A stretch of 64,000 nt of DNA from Streptomyces aurantiogriseus (GCF_014649375.1 NZ_BMSX01000020.1:62001-126000); one strand, 5' to 3'; counted from the stretch's first letter, positions 1 to 8,081 are shown. Made by a program: numbers and translations. Notes: generated by a model not told the origin, from the sequence alone.

Positions 1-62
1 GAGAAAGCACCCCCTGGGGCTACGCCCCAGACCCCTGCGGGGGCTCCGCCCCCTGCACCCCC
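1..62. repeat. GC-rich intergenic inverted motif
   Basis: Two adjacent short palindromes with GGGGC/GCCCC arms separated by CAGACCCCTG. This looks like the GGGGCTCCGCCCC type of intergenic filler common between Streptomyces genes. No gene is supported anywhere in 1-523: the open frames there are proline/alanine-rich shadows lacking ribosome sites. Confidence 0.4.
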
Positions 63-180
63 GGTGGTTCCCCTCGGCCCGCGCGAAAGCACGGTGCCCC
101 GGGCTGCTCCGCAGGCCCCCGTGCGGTGCTCCGCCAACCGCTGCAGTCCCGGAGGCACCCGCAAAGGCCGCCCTGGGCGG

Positions 181-465
181 TGCCCCGGCGGCACCTGCGC
201 ACGCCCAGCCACTGCGCCGTGCCGGGCCGCACCCACGCCGGGCCCCCTGCAGCCATGCCCGAGCAGCGCCGACACAGGACCACTCCCGCACGTCCGCGCG
301 CGGCACCGACCACAGGGCACTCCCGCATGCCCGGGCGGCACTCACGCAGGGCCACCCTTCAGCCATGCCGGGCGGCAACCGACCAGACCGCCCCCTCAGC
401 AGCCCCGGGCAGCACCCGCCCACATCGCCTCAGCACCCCCGGCAGCCCTCACCCAGGCGGCCACC
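181..465. repeat. Degenerate tandem repeat, about 7 copies
   Basis: Blocks of about 25-30 nt built on the core tgcccGGGCGGCAcycacgc recur with variable spacing, for example at 181, 219, 255, 327, 365, 401 and 431. Copies are diverged, so this is an eyeballed family. It lies downstream of rpiB (opposite strand). Function unknown. Confidence 0.4.
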
Positions 466-523
466 CTCAGCAGCGCCCAAGCAGCAGCTCACCGGCACCG
501 CCAAGGGCCCCGGTCGTCCCCGC

Positions 524-1009
524 CTACTGCTGCGGGTGATGCGCCGGGATCGGCGGCAGGTCGCCCGTGGTCTCGTAGGTCGTGAGCATGTCGATGCGGC
601 GGATGTGGCGTTCGTCGCCGGAGAAGGGGGTGTTGAGGAAGGTTTCGATGAACTTCGTCGCCTCCTCCTGGGTGTGCATGCGGGCGCCCACGGCGACGAC
701 GTTGGCGTTGTTGTGCTGGCGGCCCAGGGAGGCCGTTTCCTCGCTCCATGCGAGGGCGGCGCGGATGCCCTTGACCTTGTTCGCGGCGATCTGCTCGCCG
801 TTGCCGGAGCCGCCGATCACGATGCCGAGGGAGTCGGGGTCCGCGGCCGTCTTCTCGGCGGCGCGGAGGCAGAAGGGCGGGTAGTCGTCCTGGGCGTCGT
901 AGATGTGGGGGCCGCAGTCGACCGGGTCGTGACCCGCCGCCTTCAGCCATTCGACGAGGTGGTTCTTGAGTTCGAAGCCGGCATGGTCCGAGCCGAGATA
1001 CACGCGCAT
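524..1009 (-). CDS. rpiB: Ribose-5-phosphate isomerase B
   Basis: The 161-residue product is the RpiB/LacAB-type isomerase that interconverts ribose 5-phosphate and ribulose 5-phosphate in the non-oxidative pentose phosphate pathway, a cytosolic enzyme. The N-terminus VYLGSDHAGFELK is the family substrate-binding motif. GGSGNGEQIAANK replaces the catalytic Cys of the E. coli enzyme with Glu, as is known for the mycobacterial subtype. Length is typical (about 150-160). There is no Shine-Dalgarno sequence before the ATG, but CACACT lies six bases upstream, so the message may be leaderless. It is monocistronic as far as can be seen, with the permease divergent at 1238. Confidence 0.93.
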   Translation of the reverse strand: MRVYLGSDHAGFELKNHLVEWLKAAGHDPVDCGPHIYDAQDDYPPFCLRAAEKTAADPDSLGIVIGGSGNGEQIAANKVKGIRAALAWSEETASLGRQHNNANVVAVGARMHTQEEATKFIETFLNTPFSGDERHIRRIDMLTTYETTGDLPPIPAHHPQQ

Positions 1010-1220
1010 GGGATGAGTGTGACACGCGTGTTGCCGGGTAGCAGCGCCGGGTGGTGTGCCCGAAAAGTGTGAGCAACGCTACAGAACCTCAGGAAAACCT
1101 CAAGTAACGATCCGGAATCAAAGGTTCCCGAATCTATTCACCTCGGATTCACTGGACCGGCTCGTACACCCCCGGTTGAGCCCGTACACCGCTCGTACGG
1201 GAGACACCCCCACGCGGCGC

Positions 1221-1228
1221 AAAGGAAA
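1221..1228 (+). promoter_or_regulatory. Ribosome binding site of permease 1
   Basis: AAAGGAAA nine bases before ATG 1238, which fixes that start over other frames. Confidence 0.7.
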
Positions 1229-1237
1229 TTCCGTCCC

Positions 1238-2692
1238 ATGACTTCGCAGCCGACCCTCACGAAGGCCGACAGCGGCCCCGGAGGCCCCGGAGAACCCGGC
1301 TCCGGTCTCCAGGCAGGTCTGAAGAACCGACACCTCTCGATGATCGCCATTGGTGGCGTCATCGGGGCCGGACTGTTCGTCGGGTCCAGTTCCGGTATCG
1401 CCACCGCAGGCCCCGGCATCCTCCTCTCCTACGCCCTCGTCGGCACGCTCGTGGTGCTGGTGATGCGGATGCTGGGTGAGATGTCCGCGGCCAACCCGGC
1501 CTCCGGTTCGTTCTCCGCCCACGCGGACCGCGCGCTCGGGCCCTGGGCCGGGTTCACCATCGGCTGGCTGTACTGGTTCTTCTGGGTCGTCGTCCTGGCC
1601 GTCGAGGCGACCGCCGGTGCCGTGATCCTCGAGCAGTGGATACCCGCCGTACCGCAGTGGGGGTGGGCGCTGATCGTGATGGTGGTGCTGACCGCCACCA
1701 ACCTCGTCTCCGTCGGCTCCTACGGCGAGTTCGAGTTCTGGTTCGCCGGCATCAAGGTCGTCGCCATCAGTGCGTTCATCGTCGTCGGTGGGCTCGCCGT
1801 GTTCGGCGTGCTTCCGGGGGTCGACAGCGACAAGGCCGGGTTCGGGAACCTCGTCGATCACGGTGGGTTCCTGCCCCACGGTCCGGGCGCCATCCTCACC
1901 GGTGTGCTGCTCGTCGTCTTCTCCTTCATGGGGAGTGAGATCGCGACCCTGGCCGCCGGTGAGTCCGAGGACCCGCAGCGGGCCGTGACCAAGTCGACCA
2001 ACAGCATCATCTGGCGTATCGCCGTGTTCTACCTGGGGTCGATCTTCGTCGTCGTCGCCCTGCTGCCGTGGAACGACCCCTCCATCAAGGAGAAGGGCTC
2101 CTACGTCGCCGCCCTCGACTCCCTCGGCATCGCGCACGCCGGTCAGATCATGAACTTCATCGTGCTGACCTCCGTGCTGTCCTGCCTCAACTCCGGCCTG
2201 TACACGGCCTCCCGCATGGCCTTCTCGCTCGGTGAGCGCGGGGACGCGCCGAAGGCCTTCGCCCGGACGACCTCCCGGGGCGTGCCGCTGGCGGCCATCG
2301 TCGCCTCCGTGGTGTTCGGGTTCGTCGCGGTCTTCTTCAACTACAAGTTCCCGGACTCCGTCTTCCTCTTCCTGGTCAACTCCAGCGGTGCCGTCGCCCT
2401 GTTCGTCTGGCTCGTCATCTGCTTCTCGCAGCTGCGGATGCGGAAGATCATCCAGGCCGAGGCGCCGGAGAAGCTTGTCGTGCGGATGTGGCTGTACCCC
2501 TACCTGACCTGGGCGACCGCCGCGCTGATCGTCTTCATCCTCGGCTACATGCTCACCGACACGGAGCACGACGGACGCAAGACCGTGCTGCTGTCGCTCC
2601 TCGTCGCCGCCGCCGTCCTCGCCATCGCCTTCGTGAAGGAGAAGGTCAAGGCCAAGGACGAGGAGCCTGCTCTGGAGGACGCCGTCAAGTAG
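1238..2692 (+). CDS. Amino acid permease (APC/AAT family)
   Basis: A 484-residue, 12-helix integral membrane permease of the amino acid-polyamine-organocation superfamily, AAT branch (GabP, AnsP, LysP, ProY relatives), expected to import an amino acid by H+ symport. The signature KNRHLSMIAIGGVIGAGLFV (residues 28-47) starts helix 1, and the consensus MLGEMSAANPASGSF follows at about residues 79-93. The N-terminal 25 residues are Gly/Pro-rich and cytoplasmic; the C-terminus ends in a charged Lys/Glu tail. The substrate cannot be told from sequence. A close paralogue lies at 13468. It is monocistronic, ended by the hairpin at 2734-2757. Confidence 0.92.
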   Translation: MTSQPTLTKADSGPGGPGEPGSGLQAGLKNRHLSMIAIGGVIGAGLFVGSSSGIATAGPGILLSYALVGTLVVLVMRMLGEMSAANPASGSFSAHADRALGPWAGFTIGWLYWFFWVVVLAVEATAGAVILEQWIPAVPQWGWALIVMVVLTATNLVSVGSYGEFEFWFAGIKVVAISAFIVVGGLAVFGVLPGVDSDKAGFGNLVDHGGFLPHGPGAILTGVLLVVFSFMGSEIATLAAGESEDPQRAVTKSTNSIIWRIAVFYLGSIFVVVALLPWNDPSIKEKGSYVAALDSLGIAHAGQIMNFIVLTSVLSCLNSGLYTASRMAFSLGERGDAPKAFARTTSRGVPLAAIVASVVFGFVAVFFNYKFPDSVFLFLVNSSGAVALFVWLVICFSQLRMRKIIQAEAPEKLVVRMWLYPYLTWATAALIVFILGYMLTDTEHDGRKTVLLSLLVAAAVLAIAFVKEKVKAKDEEPALEDAVK

Positions 2693-2733
2693 TCGTTCGG
2701 TCGTCCTGTCGTCCTTCGGGACGCGTTCGGTGG

Positions 2734-2759
2734 AGGGGCCTGCTTCTGCGGGCCCCTTT
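2734..2759 (+). terminator. Rho-independent terminator of permease 1
   Basis: AGGGGCC and GGCCCCT pair (2734-2740 with 2751-2757), followed by TT. It stands between convergent genes and may serve both. Confidence 0.7.
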
Positions 2760-2805
2760 GCCGTGCCTGCGGTGCAGGCGCGCCGTGCCGTGCGTGCGGT
2801 TGCTG

Positions 2806-4809
2806 TCACAGCACCGTGAAGCTCTCTTTCACCTGCTCGTACGTCCGCAGCGCCTTCGTCTCCACCTCCGGCCGGTACCAGGTGTTGATCTGGTACGACT
2901 TTCCGCTCTCGTTGAAGCCCAGGAGCCGGGCGTGCCAGGGGGTGCCCTGGAGGGTGAAGGTGTACTCCCAGACGACCGCCGGGTTTCCCCGGAACGTCGT
3001 CTCCTCCAGGCGGATCTTGCGGTAGTTCTCGCCCTGGTGGGCGTTCTGTTCGGAGGTCTCCCAGGTGGCCAGCAGGTCGCCTCGGGCCAGGGAGGACTTG
3101 GCCACGAGTTCCTGCTTGCCGTCGGGGGACGTGTAGTGCACCTCCGCGCCCGTCTTCACGTCCCGTCGCCAGCCCTTCGGCGTCGCCCACGCGTATCCGC
3201 CGGCCTCCGGGCGCGTGCCCGGCGGCAGGCTCGGTGGCCTGAAGGTGCCCTCGACAGTGGGGGTGGGGGTCGGGGTGGAGGTGGAGGACGCGCTGCCCGT
3301 GCTCGGGGGCGAGGTGGTGATCGAGGACGGGGTGGGTGAGAGACCCGCCCGGTGTTCGTCGCCGCCGGATCCCGGGGACGACGCCAGCACGATCGCCACG
3401 GCTGTGGCCACGCCCACGACTCCCGCGGCGGCCGTCAGGATCGTGCGGCGGCGGTGCGCGGAGGGCCGGGGGGTCGATTCGGGTGGGGTGGGTGCGGGTG
3501 GGGTGGGCCTGCGTTCGGTCGGTGCCTGGGCTCGGGTGAGGGAGACGCCCTTCGGCTCCGACGGCCGGGGGTCCGGCTGCCGGGGGTCCGGCTGCCGGGG
3601 GTCCGGCTGCCGTCGGTCCGGCTGCCGTGGGTCCCGGGGCCCGGGCATCTTGGACGGGTTCAGCAAGGTCCGCGTCGGTGGCTCCCCCAGCCCCGGCTCC
3701 TCTTCCCCTTCCCCTTCCTCTTCCTCTTCTTCCTCTTCCGCCGTCAGAGTCGGCGTCGGCGCAGGCGCCGGGAAAGCCACCGGGCGCAGGGCCTGCTCCA
3801 GGTCGCTCAGGCCTGCGCGGACCGTCGGTTCCTTCTCCAGGAGGGCGGCGAGGATCTCGTGCAGCGGGCCTGCGGCGGGCGGGAGTTCGGGTTCCTCGTA
3901 GAGGACCGCGTGCAGGGTCGCCAGGGTCGTGTCGCGGGAGAAGGGTGAGTGGCCGGCCAGGGCGGCGCAGAGGGTGGCGCCCAGGGACCAGACGTCGGAG
4001 GGCGGGCCCTGGGGGCGGCCGGAGATGCGCTCGGGGGCCATGTAGTCGGGGGAGCCGACCAGCATGCCGACCATGGTGAGGGCCTTCGCGTCCTGGATCG
4101 CGGCGATGCCGAAGTCGGTGAGGACGACGCGTTCGCCGCCGTCCTCCACCAGGACGTTGCCCGGTTTGATGTCGCGGTGCAGAACGCCCCGCGCGTGCAC
4201 CTGGTGCAGCGCCGTGACCAGGCCGAGGCCGATGCGGGCCGTCTCGCGCGGGTCGAGGGGGCCCTCCTCGGCCATGATCCGCTCCAGGGAGCGTCCGGCG
4301 ATCAACTCCATGACGATCCACAGGCGTTCGCCCTCGTCCACGACGTCGTAGACGCGGACGACATTGGTGTGGTCGATGCGGGCGGTGGCCCTGGCCTCGC
4401 GCAGGGTGCGTTCGCGGCGGGTGCGGGCGTCCTCCGCGTCGAGGCCGTCTATGCGCATTTCCTTGACGGCGACCTGCCGGTCGAGTGTCTCGTCGGCGGC
4501 TCGCCACACCCGACCCATTCCCCCCTGGCCGATACTCTCGACCAACCGGTAGCGGCCGGCCACCAGAAGACCTGGTACACCGCCACTCCTCGTATCTCCC
4601 CCGGTCCCCGAATTCCCCGGAGTTCCCGAATTCCCCGAAGCTCCCGGAGCTCCCGCATTTCCCGAATCCCTCGCATTCCCCGGCAATCCTCCGCACCCCC
4701 TCCATTGCCCGTTTCCCGAAACGCAATAGTCACACTTAGAGCCGTACCAGCATAGTGCGGAGAAATCTTGTGGTACCTCTTCAAGTACTGCGAATTCAGG
4801 CGCAGCCAA
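2806..4809 (-). CDS. Membrane Ser/Thr protein kinase
   Basis: Hanks-type kinase, up to 667 residues. With the TTG start at 4809 the landmarks are: glycine loop GQGGMG 94-99, Lys116, Glu138, HRDIKPGN 201-208, DFG 222-224, APE 248-250, so it should be active. After the kinase come a Glu run, a proline-rich linker with near-perfect five-residue DPRQP repeats, one helix (TILTAAAGVVGVATAVAIVL) and a roughly 170-residue extracellular domain without PASTA repeats. The start is uncertain: residues 42-78 are a collagen-like Gly-X-Y stretch with lower third-position GC than the rest, and a GTG at 4563 just before the kinase fold (weak CAGG upstream) is an alternative. Divergent from the wall-anchored protein at 4822. 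Confidence 0.85.
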   Translation of the reverse strand: MAAPEFAVLEEVPQDFSALCWYGSKCDYCVSGNGQWRGCGGLPGNARDSGNAGAPGASGNSGTPGNSGTGGDTRSGGVPGLLVAGRYRLVESIGQGGMGRVWRAADETLDRQVAVKEMRIDGLDAEDARTRRERTLREARATARIDHTNVVRVYDVVDEGERLWIVMELIAGRSLERIMAEEGPLDPRETARIGLGLVTALHQVHARGVLHRDIKPGNVLVEDGGERVVLTDFGIAAIQDAKALTMVGMLVGSPDYMAPERISGRPQGPPSDVWSLGATLCAALAGHSPFSRDTTLATLHAVLYEEPELPPAAGPLHEILAALLEKEPTVRAGLSDLEQALRPVAFPAPAPTPTLTAEEEEEEEEGEGEEEPGLGEPPTRTLLNPSKMPGPRDPRQPDRRQPDPRQPDPRQPDPRPSEPKGVSLTRAQAPTERRPTPPAPTPPESTPRPSAHRRRTILTAAAGVVGVATAVAIVLASSPGSGGDEHRAGLSPTPSSITTSPPSTGSASSTSTPTPTPTVEGTFRPPSLPPGTRPEAGGYAWATPKGWRRDVKTGAEVHYTSPDGKQELVAKSSLARGDLLATWETSEQNAHQGENYRKIRLEETTFRGNPAVVWEYTFTLQGTPWHARLLGFNESGKSYQINTWYRPEVETKALRTYEQVKESFTVL
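3571..3630 (-). repeat. 15-bp tandem repeat in kinase linker
   Basis: Four in-frame units of GTCCGGCTGCCGNNG (3571, 3586, 3601, 3616) plus degenerate flanks encode the DPRQP/DRRQP repeats between kinase domain and membrane helix. Copy number is likely variable between strains. Confidence 0.8.
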
Positions 4810-4817
4810 GGGGGGAC
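4807..4817 (+). promoter_or_regulatory. Strong ribosome binding site deciding start 4822
   Basis: AAGGGGGG at 4808-4815, six to seven bases before ATG 4822. This rules out the upstream in-frame ATG at 4768 as main start. Confidence 0.75.
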
Positions 4818-4821
4818 GAAC

Positions 4822-5544
4822 ATGAGTTCTCGTCGTATGACGGCGATCGCGGGATCGCTGGTCGCGGCATCTTTCTCGGCGGTGGCGGTCCTGGCCGTCC
4901 CTGCCGTCGCAGGTGACCAGGGACCCGGTAGCAGCAAGGGGGGAAAGTCCGTCGACAAGGCGCCCGCGGGCGTGAAGCTGAGCACGCTGCTGCCCGAGAC
5001 GATCTCGGTGGACAACGGCTCCAAGGAAACGGTGATCACCGCCACGGTGAAGAATGACGGAACCAAGGAAAGCGGCGCGATCAGGCTTTTGGTCGTCGGT
5101 TTCGACGGGCTGACGGTCAAGAACGTCGAGGGCTGTTCGCAGATCGCGGAGAAGGATCTCCCCGAGGGTTCGAACAGCGGTTTCTCCTGCGCCGTCGACA
5201 ATCTGGCGGCCGGCGCGTCGAAGTCGTACGCCGTCGACGCGACCTTCGATCTGGGCAGGACCGGGAAGATCTGTCTGCCCGTCCAGACCGCGGACGGGTC
5301 GAAGACGTTCTGGCAGCAGGGGCCGGTGCCGTTCGGTACGACGAACCCGTCGCCGAACGCCCCCGCCACCCCGCTGCTGCTCGGCACCGACAACACGCCC
5401 GTGGGACCCGGCGGTGACAAACTGGCCGATACCGGGCTCGAGCGGAATGTCCTGCCGCTGAGTGCGGCCGGGGCGGCGCTGCTCGCGGCGGGCGCTGCCG
5501 GGCTGTGGTGGTCGCAGCGGCGGCCGGACCGGCAGGAGGGCTGA
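4822..5544 (+). CDS. Secreted sortase-anchored protein (LADTG)
   Basis: 240 residues. An N-terminal signal peptide (Arg-Arg, hydrophobic core, PAVAGDQ near residue 30) is followed by a mature region with a CARDB/DUF11-like flavour (KETVITATVKNDGTKESGAI), two cysteines that could pair, and a Pro/Asn-rich linker. The C-terminus has LADTG, then a hydrophobic stretch of about 20 residues and RRPDRQEG: a complete cell-wall sorting signal. LAXTG is the motif known for class E sortases of Streptomyces, so it is probably bound to peptidoglycan. A specific role is not recognisable. It is divergent from the membrane kinase, which may share its promoter region. Confidence 0.85.
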   Translation: MSSRRMTAIAGSLVAASFSAVAVLAVPAVAGDQGPGSSKGGKSVDKAPAGVKLSTLLPETISVDNGSKETVITATVKNDGTKESGAIRLLVVGFDGLTVKNVEGCSQIAEKDLPEGSNSGFSCAVDNLAAGASKSYAVDATFDLGRTGKICLPVQTADGSKTFWQQGPVPFGTTNPSPNAPATPLLLGTDNTPVGPGGDKLADTGLERNVLPLSAAGAALLAAGAAGLWWSQRRPDRQEG

Positions 5545-5585
5545 TCCTCCGGCTGGTCCCGGACACGAGGAGAACGTGGAACGGC

Positions 5586-5624
5586 GGCGGCATGACCTGA
5601 CGGAAGGTGTCAGGTCATGCCGCC
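5586..5624 (+). terminator. Perfect 16-bp inverted repeat
   Basis: Arms 5586-5601 and 5609-5624 (GGCGGCATGACCTGAC and complement) are perfectly complementary with a 7-nt loop. There is no T-tract, as is usual in Streptomyces. Probable terminator of the LADTG gene. Confidence 0.75.
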
Positions 5625-5693
5625 ATCGTGTGCCGTATGAACCTTCTGACCGACGCCACGGCCCTGCCCGGCCTTCGCTGTACGACGCGGAAA

Positions 5694-5750
5694 CGCGGAA
5701 GAGGCTCGCCGGGGTCAGACGCAGTACGACCCGGCGAACCTCTTCCGCGC
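5694..5750 (-). terminator. Long hairpin downstream of bioY
   Basis: Arms 5694-5716 and 5728-5750 pair with very few mismatches (CGCGGAAGAGG against CCTCTTCCGCG at the base). It lies 11 nt beyond the bioY stop and is its probable terminator. Confidence 0.75.
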
Positions 5751-5761
5751 GGACTGAGGGA

Positions 5762-6343
5762 TCAGCGGCCGGCGAACTTCCAGGCGGTGGGCAGCAGGCC
5801 CATCGCCAGGGCCGCCTTGAGGGCGTCGCCGATCAGGAACGGGGTGAGGCCGGCCGCGATCGCGGCGGAGGCGGAGAGGTCGGCGGCGTAGGCCAGGTAG
5901 GGGACGCCGATCGCGTAGATGATCGCCTCGCCCACCAGCATCGTGCCCGCCATGCGCCACACGTTGCGGTCCGCGCCGCGGCGGGCCAGGGCGCCGACCA
6001 CGGTGGAGGCGAGGAGCATGCCGAGGATGTAGCCGAAGGAGACGGCGGTCGCGCCGGAGGTGCCGCTCGCGAACCACGGGACGCCCGCGACGCCGGCCAG
6101 GGCGTAGACGGCGAGCGCGAGGAAGCCGCGCTGGGCGCCCAGGGTCGTGCCGACGAGCAGCGCGGCGAAGGTCTGGCCGGTCACCGGCACCGGGGAGCCG
6201 GGGATCGGCACCGCGATCTGGGCGGCGAGGCCGGTGAGCGCGGCACCACCCAGCACGAGCGCTACGTCCCGGACACGGGAGGCCGGCAGAAGGTCGGCGA
6301 GGACCTGTCCGGGTCGGGCGGGGGTGGCGGCGGCGGTGCTCAT
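5762..6343 (-). CDS. bioY: Biotin transporter BioY
   Basis: 193-residue hydrophobic protein, the S (substrate-binding) component of an ECF-type biotin importer. Family signs are the region PVPVTGQTFAALLVGTTLGAQRG and VPWFASGTSGATAVSFGYILG, plus six predicted helices. BioM and BioN (energising ATPase and T component) are not adjacent, so it either works alone, as shown for some BioY proteins, or uses a shared module elsewhere. The ATG at 6343 starts MSTAAATPARPG. No operator that I can name is visible upstream, though two GGTCGA direct repeats lie at about 6419-6436. Confidence 0.9.
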   Translation of the reverse strand: MSTAAATPARPGQVLADLLPASRVRDVALVLGGAALTGLAAQIAVPIPGSPVPVTGQTFAALLVGTTLGAQRGFLALAVYALAGVAGVPWFASGTSGATAVSFGYILGMLLASTVVGALARRGADRNVWRMAGTMLVGEAIIYAIGVPYLAYAADLSASAAIAAGLTPFLIGDALKAALAMGLLPTAWKFAGR

Positions 6344-6657
6344 GGGGACTCCGCGGGGGTCGGGGCGGTTCGGGACACCGCGACGCTATCCCAGGGGGCT
6401 CGAGCCGATCACCGTCAGTGGTCGACAAACGGTCGAACGGGCGCTTGGTGGGCTTCGGACAAAGGAGCGTGGTTACACGCGGTACGGCGTGACCCTGGTC
6501 ACTGAGGTGACGTGGTTCCGGATACGCGGAGGGAGGGGCAGGCATCTGTAGGGTTTCGCCAATCGGGTGCTGCCGTTGACCGGGTCGTGGGCCGGGGCCG
6601 TCTCGCCCGTCGGTCGCCGTCTGGGCAGCGGTGGGCCGTTTTGCTAGCTTCGAGCGC
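6344..6657. other. Intergenic region bioY / sulfonate locus
   Basis: 314 bases without a gene. It holds the bioY promoter (TAGCGT on the minus strand near 6386-6391 is a -10 candidate), GGTCGA direct repeats at about 6419-6436, and the promoter for the leader peptide at its right end. Nothing else recognised. Confidence 0.5.
6645..6650 (+). promoter_or_regulatory. -10 box TAGCTT for leader peptide
   Basis: TAGCTT followed by exactly seven bases and ATG 6658: transcription would begin at the start codon, giving a leaderless message for the 28-residue leader. Confidence 0.6.
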
Positions 6658-6744
6658 ATGGTTGCCCAGGCCCGGAACTTCTCGTCGCGTCGCTACGTCG
6701 ACCTGCGACGCGTGGGCGCGGCCGCCTGTCGTCGTCGGGTGTGA
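6658..6744 (+). CDS. Putative Cys leader peptide
   Basis: A 28-codon ORF, starting MVAQARNFSSRRYVDLRR and ending GAAACRRRV, with a single Cys at position 24. It matches the remembered pattern of actinobacterial 'putative leader peptides' (Arg-Arg-x-Val-Asp-Leu ... Cys-Arg near the end) found ahead of sulfur assimilation and sulfonate genes. Stalling at the Cys codon when cysteine is short would be expected to change folding of the hairpin at 6720-6751, which encloses the Cys codon and the stop. The next gene, the ROK regulator, begins at 6819. Recognition is from memory; no search was done. Confidence 0.75.
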   Translation: MVAQARNFSSRRYVDLRRVGAAACRRRV

Positions 6745-6751
6745 GGCGGCC
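6720..6751 (+). promoter_or_regulatory. Hairpin over the leader Cys codon
   Basis: GGCCGCC (6720-6726) pairs with GGCGGCC (6745-6751). The 18-nt loop contains TGT (Cys24), three Arg codons and the stop, so ribosome position on the leader controls whether it can form. Confidence 0.6.
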
Positions 6752-6818
6752 GGGGTCGATCCGTGGCGCCTCATCACAGAAGGCGCAGTGTCGGACCGGC
6801 CCCCCGAGGAAGTTCTTC

Positions 6819-8048
6819 ATGCCCCGTACCGCGGCACCTCCCCGTCTCCCCGTCGACCCCTCTTCCGTCGCCCCCTCCCCCGTTCCCCGGATCGCGGACA
6901 GCGACCGGCGGCGGACCAGCGCCAGCGTGATCCTGCGGTCCGTGCTGGAGCACGGGCCGGTCGCGCGCAGCACCATCGCCCGGCTGACCGGGCTGTCCCC
7001 GGCCTCGGTCACGGACCACTGCGCCCGTCTCACCGGCCTCGGGCTGATCCGGGAGGCCGATGTGCCGCGGCGCAGCAACGGCGTCGGCCGGCCGCACGTC
7101 CCGGTGGATCTGGACGGCGGGCGGTTCGTGGTGGGCGGGGTGCATGTGGCCGTGCCGTACACGACCGTCGCGCTGCTCGATCTGCGCGGGCGGCTGGTGG
7201 CACGGCGGGAGTTGAAGCACCGGGGGACCGAGCCCTGCGCCGTGCTGGCGCGGGCCGTCGACGAGCTGGGCGCGCTGCTCGCCTCGGCGCCCGGCCGCCG
7301 GGCCCTCAGGGTGGGTGTGGCCGTGGGCGGCTGGGTGGACCGGGACTCGGGGACCGTCGTCGAGCATCCGCTGCTGGGGTGGCGGGACGTGCCGGTGCGG
7401 GAGACGGTCGGTGCCGGCACCGGGCTGCCGGTCCATGTGGACGGGCACGCGCGGGCGTTGGTCAACGCGGAGCGGCTGTTCGGGCAGGCGCGTGGCAGCC
7501 GCAGTGTGCTGCATCTGTTCGTCGGCAACGTCGTGGACGCGGCCTTCGCCACCCATGACGAGGTGCACCACGGGCCGCGTTCGCAGGCGGGCTCCATCGC
7601 GCATCTGCCGCTGGCCGGCGGCACCGAGCCGTGCGACTGCGGGCGGGTCGGCTGCCTCCAGGCGGAGCTGAGCGAGCGGACGTTGTGCCGGCGGGCCCGT
7701 GCGGCCGGAGTGATCGACGGGGTGAACCCGATGCACGTGGTCGCCGCGGCGGCCGACGGGAACCCGGTGGCCGTACGGCTGTTGCTGGAGCGGGCGCGGA
7801 TGGTGGGACGGGCTGCGGCGCTGCTGCTGGACGTGCTCAATCCGGAGCGTGTGGTCGTGACGGAGGTCGGGGCCATGGCCCGGGAGGACTGCCTGGCCGC
7901 GGTGCGGGAGGAGGTCGGGGCGGCGCGCGCGGCTTCGGTCTCACCGACGAGTTTTCCCTCGGATTCCGTGCTGGCGATGGCGGGCGGAGCGGTGGCTCTG
8001 GACGTCCTCTACCGGGATCCGCTCACCGTGTCACCTCAGGTGACTTAA
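6819..8048 (+). CDS. ROK family transcriptional regulator
   Basis: 409 residues. An N-terminal winged helix (SASVILRSVLEHGPVARSTI, recognition helix near LSPASVTDHCARL) is followed by a ROK sugar-kinase-like domain. The ROK zinc motif CxCGxxGC is intact (PCDCGRVGC). The start is ATG 6819, eight bases after GAGGA; the longer upstream frame has no ribosome site. It sits between a Cys leader and the ssuACB genes, so it probably controls organosulfur uptake, which is unusual for a family that normally senses sugars. The effector is unknown. C-terminal third keeps the MAGGAVALDVLY element seen in other ROK repressors. Confidence 0.85.
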   Translation: MPRTAAPPRLPVDPSSVAPSPVPRIADSDRRRTSASVILRSVLEHGPVARSTIARLTGLSPASVTDHCARLTGLGLIREADVPRRSNGVGRPHVPVDLDGGRFVVGGVHVAVPYTTVALLDLRGRLVARRELKHRGTEPCAVLARAVDELGALLASAPGRRALRVGVAVGGWVDRDSGTVVEHPLLGWRDVPVRETVGAGTGLPVHVDGHARALVNAERLFGQARGSRSVLHLFVGNVVDAAFATHDEVHHGPRSQAGSIAHLPLAGGTEPCDCGRVGCLQAELSERTLCRRARAAGVIDGVNPMHVVAAAADGNPVAVRLLLERARMVGRAAALLLDVLNPERVVVTEVGAMAREDCLAAVREEVGAARAASVSPTSFPSDSVLAMAGGAVALDVLYRDPLTVSPQVT

Positions 8049-8065
8049 TTCAGAAACTCGGAATG

Positions 8066-8071
8066 TTGACA
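8066..8071 (+). promoter_or_regulatory. -35 box TTGACA before ssu leader
   Basis: A consensus TTGACA sits just past the regulator stop. No good -10 is placed 17 nt on (GAACAT at 18 nt is the best), so an internal promoter for ssuACB is possible but not certain. It overlaps the leader's ribosome site. Confidence 0.35.
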
Positions 8072-8081
8072 GGAGTCGAGC

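Noticed and set aside
64..585. Pro/Ala-rich plus-strand frames near the left edge
   Set aside because: They follow a degenerate repeat, overlap rpiB antisense and have no start signals.
1118..4726. 1202-codon minus-strand frame
   Set aside because: Antisense of the permease and out of frame with the kinase; Arg/Pro/Gly-rich composition is that of a GC-bias shadow.
5586..5750. Two adjacent inverted repeats as an insertion or attachment site
   Set aside because: Arms differ from each other, there is no target duplication or integrase, and both sit at gene ends as terminators.
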